39,077 nucleotides of DNA from Poseidonocella sp. HB161398 (GCF_005870025.1 NZ_VATA01000060.1:1-39077), one strand, 5' to 3'; positions 23,190-32,100 are shown, numbered from the stretch's first letter. Notes: generated by a model not told the origin, from the letters alone. Numbers and translations: made by a program.

Positions 23190-25814
23190 TCAGAAGGCCG
23201 GCTGCGTGGCCCGCGGCCGCTGCACCATGACGATCAGCGCGAGCAGCAGGAAGGCCGGGATGAAGAACAGCTCCTTCGGCAGCCGGTCCGCCTCGATCTT
23301 GACCGAGTCGATCCGCGCGGGCTCGTCGCCGTAGAAGTCGAAGCCGTTGGCCAGCGTCTCGAAGAAGGGCGTGCCGGGGAAGGGCTCTTCGAGAAGCAGC
23401 ATGCTGCCCTCCTCGAAGACCGTCAGCCCGGCCGCCTCGAGCCGCGCCATGCCGTCGCCCTCGCCCTCGGGGACGAATTGCAGCGTCGTGGTCGCCAGCT
23501 TGCCGGTGTCGAAATCGGGCGCAGTGACCTCGATCCGCGCGGGCGTGCCCGCGGGCAGGTCGCCGAGCGCCTGGATCGCCGCCGGGCCCTCGAAGACCTG
23601 GAAAGGTTCCTCGATCATGTCGAGCCAGAAGCCGGGGCGGAAGAGGGTGAAGACCACCAGCAGGATCGCCGCGGTTTCCCACAGGCGGCTTTTCGCGATG
23701 AAATAGCCCTGGGTCGCGGCGGCGAAGAGCAGCATCGCCACGAGCGAGACGCAGAAGACCAGGATCGCGTGGAAGAAGCCCACGTCGATCAGCAGCAGGT
23801 CGGTGTTGAAGATGAAGAGGAAGGGCAGCAGCGCCGTGCGGATGTCGTAGGAGAAGCCGACGAGGCCGGTCTTGATCGGATCCCCGCGCGAGATCGCGGC
23901 CGCGGCATAGGCGGCAAGCCCCACGGGCGGCGTGTCATCCGCGAGGATGCCGAAATAGAACACGAACATGTGGACCGCGATCAGCGGCACGATCAGCCCC
24001 GCCTGGGCGCCGACCGAGAGGATCACCGGCGCCATCAGCGAGGAGACGACGATGTAGTTCGCGGTGGTCGGCAGGCCCATGCCGAGGACCAGCGACAGGA
24101 TGGCGACGAGGATCAGCAGGATCATCAGGTTGCCGCCCGAGATCGTCTCGATCACCTGGCCGATGATCTGGTGCGCCCCGGTCAGCGAGATGGTGCCGAC
24201 GATGATCCCGGCCGCGCCGGTGGCGACGCCGATGCCGATCATGTTGCGCGCGCCCGCTTCCAGCCCCGCGACGAAATCGCCGAAGCCCATCGCGGTTTCA
24301 TGCGCCAGCTCGCGGCCGCCGCGGAACATCGCCTTGAGCGGCCGGTGGGTCAGCGCGACGATGACCATGGCGATCGTCGCCCAGAAGGCCGAGAGCGCGG
24401 GGGAGAGCCGCTCCAGCGTGTCGGTGCGGATCATCAGGTTCCAGACCAGCACGAAGATCGGCAGCGCGTAATAGGCCCCGCCCAGCAGCGTCGGCGTCAG
24501 CCGCGGCGCCGCCACGACCTGGGCATCGGGATCGTCGACCTCGATATCGGGATAGCGCGAGGCCAGGTAGACGAGCGCCAGGTAGGCCAGCGCCAGCATG
24601 ACGAGCGCGGCATAGATCGTCTCGCCGGGCATCAGCGGCTCCAGCAGGGCGCGGATGCCGATCACCGCCATGGTGATCGCCGCCATGGCGAGGAAGCCAG
24701 TCAGGAACAGGATCAGGATCATCGGCACGCCGATCGCGCGGCCGGGCTTCTCCAGGCCCTTCAGGCCCATCTTCAGGCTTTCCAGATGGACGATGTAAAG
24801 CAGCGCGATATAGGAGATCACGGCCGGCAGGAAGGCGTGCTTGACGACCTCGATATAGGGGATGTTGACATATTCGACCATCAGGAAGGCCGCGGCGCCC
24901 ATCACCGGCGGCGTCAGCTGGCCGTTGGTGGAGGAGGCGACCTCGACCGCGCCGGCCTTCTCGGGCGAGAAGCCGATGCGCTTCATCAGCGGGATGGTGA
25001 AGGTGCCGGTGGTCACGGTATTGGCGATCGACGATCCCGAGATCATCCCTGTCATCATCGAGCTGAGCACCGCCGCCTTGGCCGGGCCGCCGCGCAGCGC
25101 GCCGAGCAGCGAGATCGCCACCTTGATGAACCAGTTGCCGCCCCCGGCCTTCTCCAGCATCGCGCCGAAGAGCACGAAGAGGAAGATCATGGTCGTCGAC
25201 ACGCCGAGCGCGACGCCGAAGACGCCCTCGGTCTGCATCCAGTAATGGCCCATCGCCTTCGAGAAGGAGGCGCCGCCGTAGTTGGTCAGGTTGCCGATCC
25301 ATTCCGAATAGCCGCCGAAGAAGGCGAGGCAGAGGAAGAGGCCGCAGATGACGACCAGCGGCAGGCCGAGCGAGCGGAAGGCCGCGATCATCAGCACGAC
25401 CATGCCGATGCCCGACATCACGATGTCGGTGGTCGACCAGAGCCCGGGCCGCTGGGCGATCTCGAAGCGGAAGACCACGAGGTACAGGCAGGCGGCCACG
25501 CCGAGGATGGCAAGGACCCAGTCATAGACCGGCACGCGGTCGCGATGGCCCATGATCGGGAAGGCCAGCGTCGCCAGCAGGAGCGCGAAGGCCAGGTGCA
25601 CATAGCGCGCCTGGGCGACGATATTGGCGAATTCGGACACCCCGGTCATCTGCGCCAGCACGCCGGGCAGCTTCGAGGCGATGTAGAGCTGGAACAGCGA
25701 CCAGATGATGCAGAGCGCGAAAATCAGCCGGCTGACCGCCGGTCCGGCATTTCGCGCGCCGGTATCGGCCGCGGCGACCATGTCCTCTGCTGAAAGTTCA
25801 GGCTTGTCACTCAT
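23190..25814 (-). CDS. TRAP transporter fused permease (DctQM), TAXI type
   Basis: An 874-residue integral membrane protein combining the small (4-TM, residues about 25-190) and large (DctM-like) TRAP permease subunits. The large domain shows the family phrases FLFVLFGAMLEKAGGG, MMTGMISGSSIANTVTTGTFTIPLMKR, EVASSTNGQLTPPVMGAAAF and GLPTTANYIVVSSLMAPV. A C-terminal hydrophilic segment (about residues 740-850) with PDFDTGKLATTTLQFVP is additional to the core and may be periplasmic. It takes up an organic solute with a Na+ or H+ gradient together with the TAXI binding protein encoded upstream. The operon order is binding protein, permease, universal stress protein. Confidence 0.93.
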   Translation of the reverse strand: MSDKPELSAEDMVAAADTGARNAGPAVSRLIFALCIIWSLFQLYIASKLPGVLAQMTGVSEFANIVAQARYVHLAFALLLATLAFPIMGHRDRVPVYDWVLAILGVAACLYLVVFRFEIAQRPGLWSTTDIVMSGIGMVVLMIAAFRSLGLPLVVICGLFLCLAFFGGYSEWIGNLTNYGGASFSKAMGHYWMQTEGVFGVALGVSTTMIFLFVLFGAMLEKAGGGNWFIKVAISLLGALRGGPAKAAVLSSMMTGMISGSSIANTVTTGTFTIPLMKRIGFSPEKAGAVEVASSTNGQLTPPVMGAAAFLMVEYVNIPYIEVVKHAFLPAVISYIALLYIVHLESLKMGLKGLEKPGRAIGVPMILILFLTGFLAMAAITMAVIGIRALLEPLMPGETIYAALVMLALAYLALVYLASRYPDIEVDDPDAQVVAAPRLTPTLLGGAYYALPIFVLVWNLMIRTDTLERLSPALSAFWATIAMVIVALTHRPLKAMFRGGRELAHETAMGFGDFVAGLEAGARNMIGIGVATGAAGIIVGTISLTGAHQIIGQVIETISGGNLMILLILVAILSLVLGMGLPTTANYIVVSSLMAPVILSVGAQAGLIVPLIAVHMFVFYFGILADDTPPVGLAAYAAAAISRGDPIKTGLVGFSYDIRTALLPFLFIFNTDLLLIDVGFFHAILVFCVSLVAMLLFAAATQGYFIAKSRLWETAAILLVVFTLFRPGFWLDMIEEPFQVFEGPAAIQALGDLPAGTPARIEVTAPDFDTGKLATTTLQFVPEGEGDGMARLEAAGLTVFEEGSMLLLEEPFPGTPFFETLANGFDFYGDEPARIDSVKIEADRLPKELFFIPAFLLLALIVMVQRPRATQPAF

Positions 25815-25857
25815 GCGCCGGTCCCTGCTGGTTGTGTCTCTGGCGGAAATGGGGTTC

Positions 25858-25880
25858 GGCGCGCCGTCCTGCGGCGCGCC
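25858..25880 (-). promoter_or_regulatory. Intercistronic hairpin between binding-protein and permease genes
   Basis: GGCGCGCCG (25858-25866) and CGGCGCGCC (25872-25880) form a perfect 9-bp stem with a 5-nt loop in the 101-bp gap. Hairpins at this place in uptake operons commonly protect the 3' end of the binding-protein mRNA or terminate part of the transcripts, giving more binding protein than permease. That role is inferred. No U-run follows. Confidence 0.55.
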
Positions 25881-25915
25881 GGGGCGTTCGTCTCAGCGCG
25901 TTGCCGCGCCGGGGA

Positions 25916-26887
25916 TCACTCGATCAGGCCCAGTTCCTTGTACGCCTTCTCGGCGCCCGGATGCAGCGGCGCGGAGAGGCCGTCCTTGACCATTTCCTCG
26001 GCCTTGAGATTGGCGAAGGCGGGGTGCAGGCTGCGGAAATCGTCGAGATTGGACATCACTTCCTTGGCGACGACATAGGCGACCTCCTCGGGAACGTCGA
26101 TCGAGGTCACCAGCGTGGCGCCGACGCCGAAGGTGGTCACGTCATCGGCATTGCCGGCATACATCCCGCCCGGGATGGTGGCGACGCGGTAGTAGGGGTT
26201 GTCGGCGACCAGCTTGTCGATCGGCGCGCCGGTCACGTCCACCAGCTTGACGTCGCAGGTGGTGGTGGCTTCCTGGATCGCCGCCGCCGGGTGGCCGACG
26301 GTGTAGATCATCGCGTCGATATTGCCGTCGCAGATCTGCTTGGCCATTTCCGAGCCCTTGTACTCGGTTGCCAGGGCGAAATCGTCCATGGTGATGCCGA
26401 AGGCGTCCATCACGACTTCCATCGTGGCGCGCTGGCCCGAGCCGGGGTTGCCGACATTGACGCGCTTGCCCTTGAGGCCCTCGAAGCTGTCGATGCCGCT
26501 GTCGCCGCGCACCAGCAGGGTGAAGGGCTCGGGATGGATCGAGAACATCGCGCGCTCTTCGGGGAAGGGGTGATCCGCGAATTGCGAGGTGCCGTGATAG
26601 GCATGGTACTGCCAGTCGGACTGGGCGACGCCGAATTCCAGCTCGCCGGCCTGGATGGTGTTGATGTTGTAGACCGAGCCGCCGGTGGATTCCACGGCGC
26701 AGCGGATGCCGTGCTCCTTGCGCGACTTGTTCACCAGGCGGCAGATCGCGCCGCCGGTCGGGTAGTAGACGCCGGTGACGCCGCCCGTGCCGATCGAGAT
26801 GAACTGCGTCTCCTGCGCGGCGGCGGCGCTGCCGATGGAAATGGTGGCAGCGGCGGCCAGGCCACCGATGATGGTGCGGAACTGCAT
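25916..26887 (-). CDS. TAXI-family TRAP solute-binding protein
   Basis: A 323-residue periplasmic binding protein. Residues 1-24 ([20 protein letters not shown] then AAAA) are a signal peptide with cleavage likely before QETQF. The mature part opens with the TAXI phrase [26 protein letters not shown] and continues with [38 protein letters not shown] and a C-terminal [16 protein letters not shown] proteins bind dicarboxylates, amino acids such as glutamate, or taurine-like compounds. ATG 26887 follows GGGGAG. It is encoded directly downstream of the RpiR regulator and upstream of its permease. Confidence 0.93.
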   Translation of the reverse strand: MQFRTIIGGLAAAATISIGSAAAAQETQFISIGTGGVTGVYYPTGGAICRLVNKSRKEHGIRCAVESTGGSVYNINTIQAGELEFGVAQSDWQYHAYHGTSQFADHPFPEERAMFSIHPEPFTLLVRGDSGIDSFEGLKGKRVNVGNPGSGQRATMEVVMDAFGITMDDFALATEYKGSEMAKQICDGNIDAMIYTVGHPAAAIQEATTTCDVKLVDVTGAPIDKLVADNPYYRVATIPGGMYAGNADDVTTFGVGATLVTSIDVPEEVAYVVAKEVMSNLDDFRSLHPAFANLKAEEMVKDGLSAPLHPGAEKAYKELGLIE

Positions 26888-26983
26888 GTTGGGACTCCCC
26901 TTGATTGTCACGTCTCTGATCGCGGTTGCTCGCGCGTCCGTGAGCGGAAAGTTTACCATGTCGCCGGGCGTGTCATCCCCAAA

Positions 26984-27871
26984 CTATTGTTTTTTCCGGG
27001 CTGTCCAGAAGGCGGAGGTGTTTTCCCGCAGCCGGTCATAGGACTCGATTCGCTCCCGTGCGGCCGCGCCCCCGCGGTGCATCAGCATCGCCAGGAGCAC
27101 CTCGATCACCGCGATCATCCCCGCGAAACAGCCGAAATTATGGGTCGACTGCACCGTCGTGACCAGCACATGCTCGGGATGCAGCCCCGGGGAAATCACC
27201 TCGCTGTCGGAAATAAGCAGGAGTTTCAGGCCCTTCTCCTGCGCGAACTGGCAGGCCTCGAGGGTCTCGCGCGAATAGGGCGTCACCACGATCGCCAAGA
27301 GCACATCGCCCGGTTTCGCGTCATTCAGATCATCTATGGCGCTATTCTGGTGCCGCGGGATCAACTCCAGGGTGGGCAGGGCCATCCGCCCGACATAATG
27401 GAAGTAGTAGGCCATCGCGTAGCTGGCGCGCACCGCGGTCAGGTAGACCCGGTCGGCTTGCATCAGCAGCTCGGTGATCGCCTCGATCCGGTCGAGATCC
27501 TGGTGCTCGAGCGAGCGCGAGACGATCCCCAGCGCATTGCCCGCGGCCGCCGCATAGACTTGTCCGAGCGCGCCCTCCTCCTGCCGCGCGGCCAGCCAGA
27601 TCCGGTCCTCGCCCATTTCCGCCGAAGGCAGGAGCGCCTGGCGGAACGGATCGCGGAAGGCGGTGTATCCCGAAAAACCCAGCTTTTTAGCCATCTTAAC
27701 TAAGGTGTAGGTGCTGACGCCGGCCTTGCGCGCGGTGTCGCGGATCGGGTCGATGCCGACATCGGACGGGTGGTCGATGATGTATTTCGCCGCCCGCCGC
27801 AGCTGCGGCGAGAGTGCGGCGATCTCGCCCTTCAGCTCGGTCAGGATGCGGGTCTTGCGGGTCGGGTCCAT
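26984..27871 (-). CDS. RpiR/MurR-family transcriptional regulator (HTH + SIS)
   Basis: A 295-residue regulator. The N-terminal HTH_6 domain (residues 1-77: ALSPQLRRAAKYIIDHP, then TARKAGVSTYTLVKMAKKLGFSGYTAFRDPFR) is followed by a SIS sugar-phosphate-type domain (about 125-260: DRVYLTAVRASYAMAYYFHYVG, KPGDVLLAIVVTPYSRETL). ATG 27871 has GGAGG 5 nt upstream; a longer frame upstream lacks a ribosome site. It is divergent from the class III aminotransferase and upstream of the TAXI genes on its own strand, so it probably controls both. The ligand may be an amino-acid-derived metabolite rather than a sugar phosphate. Confidence 0.9.
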   Translation of the reverse strand: MDPTRKTRILTELKGEIAALSPQLRRAAKYIIDHPSDVGIDPIRDTARKAGVSTYTLVKMAKKLGFSGYTAFRDPFRQALLPSAEMGEDRIWLAARQEEGALGQVYAAAAGNALGIVSRSLEHQDLDRIEAITELLMQADRVYLTAVRASYAMAYYFHYVGRMALPTLELIPRHQNSAIDDLNDAKPGDVLLAIVVTPYSRETLEACQFAQEKGLKLLLISDSEVISPGLHPEHVLVTTVQSTHNFGCFAGMIAVIEVLLAMLMHRGGAAARERIESYDRLRENTSAFWTARKKQ

Positions 27872-27895
27872 CTGCGCCTCCGGTCGGATGGACCA

Positions 27896-27905
27896 AACAT
27901 ATGTT
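27896..27905. promoter_or_regulatory. AACATATGTT palindrome in the rpiR/aminotransferase divergent region
   Basis: A perfect 10-bp palindrome, extended to AAACATATGTTA, lies 25 bp upstream of the RpiR-type gene and 110 bp upstream of the aminotransferase. A related AAACTATTGTTT occurs at 26981-26992, upstream of the binding-protein gene (it overlaps the 3' end of the regulator gene). These are candidates for regulator binding. A TTGACA at 27919-27924 may belong to the aminotransferase promoter, but no good -10 is seen. Confidence 0.4.
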
Positions 27906-28014
27906 ATTTCTCCGGGATTTGACAGCACCCGTGATTTTCCGCTTGGCTCGGCCCGTGCCGGGCGGAGAGTCCCGGCCGCCTGCACCGCCAGGCCCATTCC
28001 CAAGGACGCGCCCG

Positions 28015-29340
28015 ATGAGCCATGTCTTCCCCCGCCAGATCAAGTCCCCGCCGCCCGTCGCCGTTTCGGGCGATGGCTGCTATCTCGTCGATGCGGCGGG
28101 CAAGCGCTATTTCGACGGCTCGGGCGGGGCCGCGGTCTCCTGCCTCGGCCATGGCGATCCCGAGATCGTCGCCGCCGTCCAGGCGCAGGTGGCGCAGCTG
28201 GAATTCGCGCATACCGGCTTCTTCACTTCGGAGCCTGCCGAGAAGCTGGCCGACCTGCTGATCTCGAAGGCGCCGGGCGGCATCGACCGGGTCTATTTCG
28301 TCTCCGGCGGCTCGGAGGCCACCGAGGCGGCGATGAAGCTCGCGCGGCAGTACCATGTCGAGCGCGGCGAGAAGCAGCGGCGCCATATCATCGCCCGCCG
28401 CCAGAGCTATCACGGCAACACGCTGGGCGCGCTGGCGGCCGGGGGCAATGCCTGGCGCCGCGCGCAGTTCGAGCCGATGCTCGCCGACATGCGCCATATC
28501 GCGCCCTGCTACGAATATGCCGAGAAGCAGCCGGGCGAGACGCCGGAGGCCTATGGCCAGCGCGTCGCGCAGGAGCTGGAGGACGAGATCCTCGCCCTCG
28601 GGCCCGACACGGTCATCGCCTTCATGGCGGAACCGGTGGTGGGCGCGACGCTGGGCGCGGTTCCGGCCGTGCCCGGCTATTTCAGGCGCATCCGCGAGAT
28701 CTGCGACAAGTACGGCGTGCTCCTGATCCTCGACGAGGTGATGTGCGGCATGGGGCGGACCGGACATCTCTTCGCCTGCGAGGCGGAGGGCGTGGCGCCC
28801 GACATCCTGTGCATCGCCAAGGGGCTGGGCGCGGGCTACCAGCCGATCGGCGCGATGCTGTGCACCGGCGCGATCTACGACACGATCGCCGGGGGCTCGG
28901 GCTTCTTCCAGCACGGCCACACCTATATCGGCCACCCGACCGCCTGCGCCGCCGGGCTGGCCGTGGTCACCGCCATCCTGGAGCGCGGGCTGCTCGGCAA
29001 TGTGGCCGGGATGGGCGCCGCGCTGGAGGACGCGCTGCGCGCCCGCTTCGGCCAGCATCCGCATATCGGCGACATCCGCGGCCGCGGACTGTTCCGCGGG
29101 CTGGAATTCGTCGCCGACCGCGACAGCCGCAGGCCCTTCGACCGCGAGGAGGCGATCGCGCCGCGGCTGAAGAAGGCGGCCTTCGAGGCGGGGCTGATCT
29201 GCTATCCGATGCAGGGCACGCGCGACGGGCGGCTGGGCGACCACATGCTGCTTGCGCCGCCCTTCATCATGGGGCCGGAGCATGTGGACGAGATCGTCGA
29301 CAAGCTGGCCATTGCCTTCGGGCAGGTCCTGCCGGACTGA
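28015..29340 (+). CDS. Class III (omega) PLP-dependent aminotransferase
   Basis: A 441-residue fold-type I aminotransferase. SGGSEA (97-102), RQSYHGNTLGAL, the Asp that binds the pyridine nitrogen (ILDEVMCGMGRTG, D240) and the Schiff-base lysine in CIAKGLGAGY (K269) are all present. The substrate is unknown; omega-amino acids such as taurine, beta-alanine or GABA, or diamines, are typical. ATG 28015 has AAGGA about 10 nt upstream. Divergence from the RpiR regulator of the TAXI transporter suggests it transaminates the transported compound. Confidence 0.9.
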   Translation: MSHVFPRQIKSPPPVAVSGDGCYLVDAAGKRYFDGSGGAAVSCLGHGDPEIVAAVQAQVAQLEFAHTGFFTSEPAEKLADLLISKAPGGIDRVYFVSGGSEATEAAMKLARQYHVERGEKQRRHIIARRQSYHGNTLGALAAGGNAWRRAQFEPMLADMRHIAPCYEYAEKQPGETPEAYGQRVAQELEDEILALGPDTVIAFMAEPVVGATLGAVPAVPGYFRRIREICDKYGVLLILDEVMCGMGRTGHLFACEAEGVAPDILCIAKGLGAGYQPIGAMLCTGAIYDTIAGGSGFFQHGHTYIGHPTACAAGLAVVTAILERGLLGNVAGMGAALEDALRARFGQHPHIGDIRGRGLFRGLEFVADRDSRRPFDREEAIAPRLKKAAFEAGLICYPMQGTRDGRLGDHMLLAPPFIMGPEHVDEIVDKLAIAFGQVLPD

Positions 29341-29367
29341 CCGCGGCCGGCGCACGCAGCCGTGGTT

Positions 29368-29395
29368 TTGACGCAGGCCGCTGCCATGCTATCCT
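29368..29395 (+). promoter_or_regulatory. Sigma70-like promoter TTGACG-N16-TATCCT
   Basis: TTGACG (29368-29373) and TATCCT (29390-29395) are separated by 16 nt and point at the small gene starting at 29427. The predicted transcription start is near 29402. This is the best sigma70-type promoter match found in the window. Confidence 0.6.
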
Positions 29396-29426
29396 GCCCG
29401 GGCAGATCTGACCCGGGGAGGAGACG

Positions 29427-29690
29427 ATGCAGCCCGAACTGGAACTCCGGCGGCGCGCGCTGCGCCTGACCTATCAGCGCTATCTCGAAGCCGACCGCGC
29501 CTGGAACATGGCGCTTGACGACGTCAAGCAGTGGTTCCCGGTCGAGGACCAGCCCTATGGCGCGGTGATCGGCGAGCCCGGCTCGCCGATGCGGCGGCTC
29601 TTCGAGCTGCGCATGCGCTCGCTGGTGCAATTCGAGACCGCAAGGCAGAAGCTCGGCACCGCGCGGCGCCGCCTGGCCGCCCGCGGATAG
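29427..29690 (+). CDS. Small conserved-looking hypothetical protein, 87 aa
   Basis: An 87-residue, Arg/Leu/Glu-rich, probably helical soluble protein with no signal peptide or membrane segment. The sequence LRLTYQRYLEADRAWNMALDDVKQWFP, then GEPGSPMRRLFELRMRSLVQFE, looks like a real protein: normal residue composition, a strong ribosome site GGGGAGGAG 5 nt before ATG, and its own promoter upstream. I do not recognise the family. It sits between the aminotransferase and a small HTH gene, both on the same strand. Confidence 0.75.
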   Translation: MQPELELRRRALRLTYQRYLEADRAWNMALDDVKQWFPVEDQPYGAVIGEPGSPMRRLFELRMRSLVQFETARQKLGTARRRLAARG

Positions 29691-29828
29691 CCCAAGGCGG
29701 GCCGGAGGGGCGCGGCCCCGCCCTCTGCCGCGGCGGAGGGGCAAGCGGCATGTGCCGTTCTGAACGGCAGACTTGATATCTGATACATGACTGTTGTAGT
29801 GTCGAGTCGCATCATTCCACTTCGGGAC

Positions 29829-30095
29829 ATGTCCATGATCACATCGGCGCAGATGCGCGCGGCCCGGGCGCTCCTGGGAATCGACCAGAAGACCCTGGCC
29901 GAGCTCTCCGGCCTGTCGGTGCCGACCATCCAGCGGATGGAGGCCAGCCCGGGCAATGTCCGCGGCGTGGTCGACAGCCTGACCCGCGTCGTCGAGGCGC
30001 TGGACCGGGCCGGGGTGGAACTCATCGGCGAAGGCGCGGCGAGCAATTCCGGCGGCCGCGGCCTGCGCCTGAAATCGGGCCCCCCGGCCCCCTGA
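29829..30095 (+). CDS. Small XRE-like helix-turn-helix regulator
   Basis: An 88-residue DNA-binding protein. The HTH is SAQMRAARALLGIDQKTLAELSGLSVPTIQRMEAS (about residues 5-39), a Cro/C1-type fold; the rest is short, and its tail is Gly/Arg-rich. The frame stays open further upstream (ATG 29787), but the HTH begins right after MSMI, so 29829 or the second Met at 29835 is preferred; neither has a good SD. The upstream DNA is AT-rich (TTGATATCTGATACATG, 29773-29789), consistent with a promoter and autoregulation. It lies 65 nt upstream of the SulP gene on the same strand and may control it. Confidence 0.75.
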   Translation: MSMITSAQMRAARALLGIDQKTLAELSGLSVPTIQRMEASPGNVRGVVDSLTRVVEALDRAGVELIGEGAASNSGGRGLRLKSGPPAP

Positions 30096-30160
30096 TTTCC
30101 GGCCCCGCGGCGGCGGCCTGCCGGAGGCCGTGCCGCGCTACCAGCAGGCTGCGGCCACGC

Positions 30161-31864
30161 ATGACAGACACGACACATCCCCAGGGCGCGGCCGAGAGCT
30201 TCGCCGGCCTTTTCACCCCGAAGCTCGTCACCGTCCTGCGCGAGGGATACGGCCTTGCCGAGCTGCGCGCCGATGCCGTGGCCGGGATGACCGTAGCCAT
30301 CGTCGCGCTCCCCCTGTCGATGGCGATCGCCATCGCCTCGGGCGCGACGCCTGCCCAGGGGCTCTATACCTCGATCGTAGGCGGATTCCTGGTCTCGCTG
30401 CTCGGCGGCTCGCGCTTCCAGATCGGCGGTCCGGCGGGGGCCTTCATCGTGCTCGTCGCCGCGACCATGGCGGCGCATGGCCCCGACGGGCTGATCCTGG
30501 CGACCTTCCTGTCGGGGCTGATGCTGGCCGCGGCGGGGCTCCTGCGGCTCGGCGCCTTCGTGCGCTTCATGCCCTTCCCGGTGACGGTCGGCTTCACCGC
30601 CGGGATCGCCGTCATCATCTTCGCCAGCCAGCTGCGCGAGCTCTTCGGCCTGTCGCTGGGGGACGAGCCGGGGCGGCTCCTCGAGAAGATCCCCGCGCTC
30701 TGGGAGGTCCGCGGCAGCGTCACCCCGGCGGCGGTGGCGGTCTCGGCCGCGACGGTGGCGCTGATCCTCGGGCTCCGGCGCTGGCGTCCGCACTGGCCGG
30801 GCATGCTGATCGCGGTGGCGGCGGCCTCCGCCGCGGCGGCGCTCCTTGCCCTGCCGGTGGCGACGATCGGCAGCCGCTTCGGCGGCATCCCGGCGAGCCT
30901 GCCTCTGCCGCATCTGCCCGATTTCAGCCCCGCCAAGGTGCTGGAGGTGCTGCCCGCCGCGGCCGCCTTCGCCCTCCTTGGCGCCATCGAGTCGCTCCTC
31001 TCGGCGGTGGTGGCCGACGGCATGACCGGGCGGCGCCACCGTTCCAACTGCGAGCTGGTGGCCCAGGGCGTGGCCAATGCCGGCGCGGCGCTCTTCGGCG
31101 GGTTCTGCGTCACCGGCACCATCGCGCGCACCGCGACCAATGTCCGCTCGGGCGCGCATGGCCCAGTGGCGGGGATGCTGCATGCGGTCTTCCTGCTGGC
31201 CTTCATCCTGGTGGCGGCGCCGCTGGCCTCTTTCATCCCGCTGGCCGCTCTGGCCGGGGTGCTGGCCGTGGTCGCCTGGAACATGATCGAGAAGCCCGCC
31301 ATCACCATCCTCCTGCGCTCGGGCCCGGGCGAGGCGGCGGTGCTGGGCACGACCTTCCTGCTCACCATCTTCCGCGACCTGACCGAGGCGATCGTCACCG
31401 GCGTCGCGCTCGGCTCCCTGCTCTTCATCCAGCGGATGAGCCGGATGACCGAGGTGGCGCGGCAGGTGCCGCTTGCCGGGCGCGACGAGCCCGACAGTGC
31501 CCATCCCCGCGACGCCTACAGCCAGGAGGCGGCCGATCCCGATATCGCCGTCTACCGCATCACCGGCGCGCTTTTCTTCGGCGCGGCTGCCTCGATCGGC
31601 TCGGTGCTCGACCGCATCCAGGACGGGCACCGGGCGCTGGTGGTCGATCTGGCGGCGGTGCCCTTCCTCGATTCCACCGGCGCGGCGATGATCGAGGGGC
31701 TGGCGCGCAAGGCGCGCAGCCGCGGCGTGGCGCTGTGGCTGACCGGGGCGGATCCGGCGCTGTCGCGGGTGCTGGCCACTCACGGGCTGGTGGCGCCGCT
31801 GGCGCGTCCCGCGGCCTCGGTCGAGGCGGCGCTGGCGCAGATCCGCGCCGGGGCGGAGCGATGA
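30161..31864 (+). CDS. SulP-family anion transporter with C-terminal STAS domain
   Basis: A 567-residue SLC26/SulP transporter. About 12-14 hydrophobic segments run from residue 40 to 430, including the SulP signature around VAGMTVAIVALPLSMAIAIASGATPAQGLYTS and GGSRFQIGGPAGAF. The C-terminal STAS domain (about 455-560) ends in HRALVVDLAAVPFLDSTGAAMIEGLARKAR, where the DSTGA loop is the usual STAS site. Substrates in the family include sulfate, bicarbonate and dicarboxylates; none can be chosen here. Its stop overlaps the ATG of a tiny winged-helix gene. Confidence 0.92.
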   Translation: MTDTTHPQGAAESFAGLFTPKLVTVLREGYGLAELRADAVAGMTVAIVALPLSMAIAIASGATPAQGLYTSIVGGFLVSLLGGSRFQIGGPAGAFIVLVAATMAAHGPDGLILATFLSGLMLAAAGLLRLGAFVRFMPFPVTVGFTAGIAVIIFASQLRELFGLSLGDEPGRLLEKIPALWEVRGSVTPAAVAVSAATVALILGLRRWRPHWPGMLIAVAAASAAAALLALPVATIGSRFGGIPASLPLPHLPDFSPAKVLEVLPAAAAFALLGAIESLLSAVVADGMTGRRHRSNCELVAQGVANAGAALFGGFCVTGTIARTATNVRSGAHGPVAGMLHAVFLLAFILVAAPLASFIPLAALAGVLAVVAWNMIEKPAITILLRSGPGEAAVLGTTFLLTIFRDLTEAIVTGVALGSLLFIQRMSRMTEVARQVPLAGRDEPDSAHPRDAYSQEAADPDIAVYRITGALFFGAAASIGSVLDRIQDGHRALVVDLAAVPFLDSTGAAMIEGLARKARSRGVALWLTGADPALSRVLATHGLVAPLARPAASVEAALAQIRAGAER

Positions 31865-32100
31865 GCCGCCGCGGCGTCACCGGCACCCAGCGGCGCCAGG
31901 GCGCGGAGGCGCGGCGCCGGCTGGCGCTCAGCGCGCTCGAGCGGCCGCGCACCCAGGCGGAGCTGCGCGATCTTCTGGGCATGAGTAATAGCGGCGTGCT
32001 GCACCTGCTGCGGCGGCTCGAGCGCGACGGGCTGGCGCGTCCGGCCGAGAAGGTCGGCTGGACCCGGATCTGGGAGAAGACCGGCTGCCGCCGCGGCTGA
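31861..32100 (+). CDS. Small winged helix-turn-helix protein, 79 aa
   Basis: A 79-residue basic protein that is almost entirely one winged helix: RRRLALSALERPRTQAELRDLLGMSNSGVLHLLRRLERDGLARPAEKVGWTRIWEK. It starts at an ATG overlapping the SulP stop by 4 nt (ATGA), the pattern of a translationally coupled gene. The MarR/ArsR-like recognition region suggests DNA binding. A small regulator coupled to a SulP gene is unusual; feedback control of the transporter is an inference. Confidence 0.75.
   Translation: MSRRGVTGTQRRQGAEARRRLALSALERPRTQAELRDLLGMSNSGVLHLLRRLERDGLARPAEKVGWTRIWEKTGCRRG

Noticed and set aside
22788-27703. Long plus-strand open frames antisense to the TRAP-TAXI operon
   Set aside because: Their products are Asp/Arg/His-rich low-complexity, typical of antisense reading of membrane proteins.
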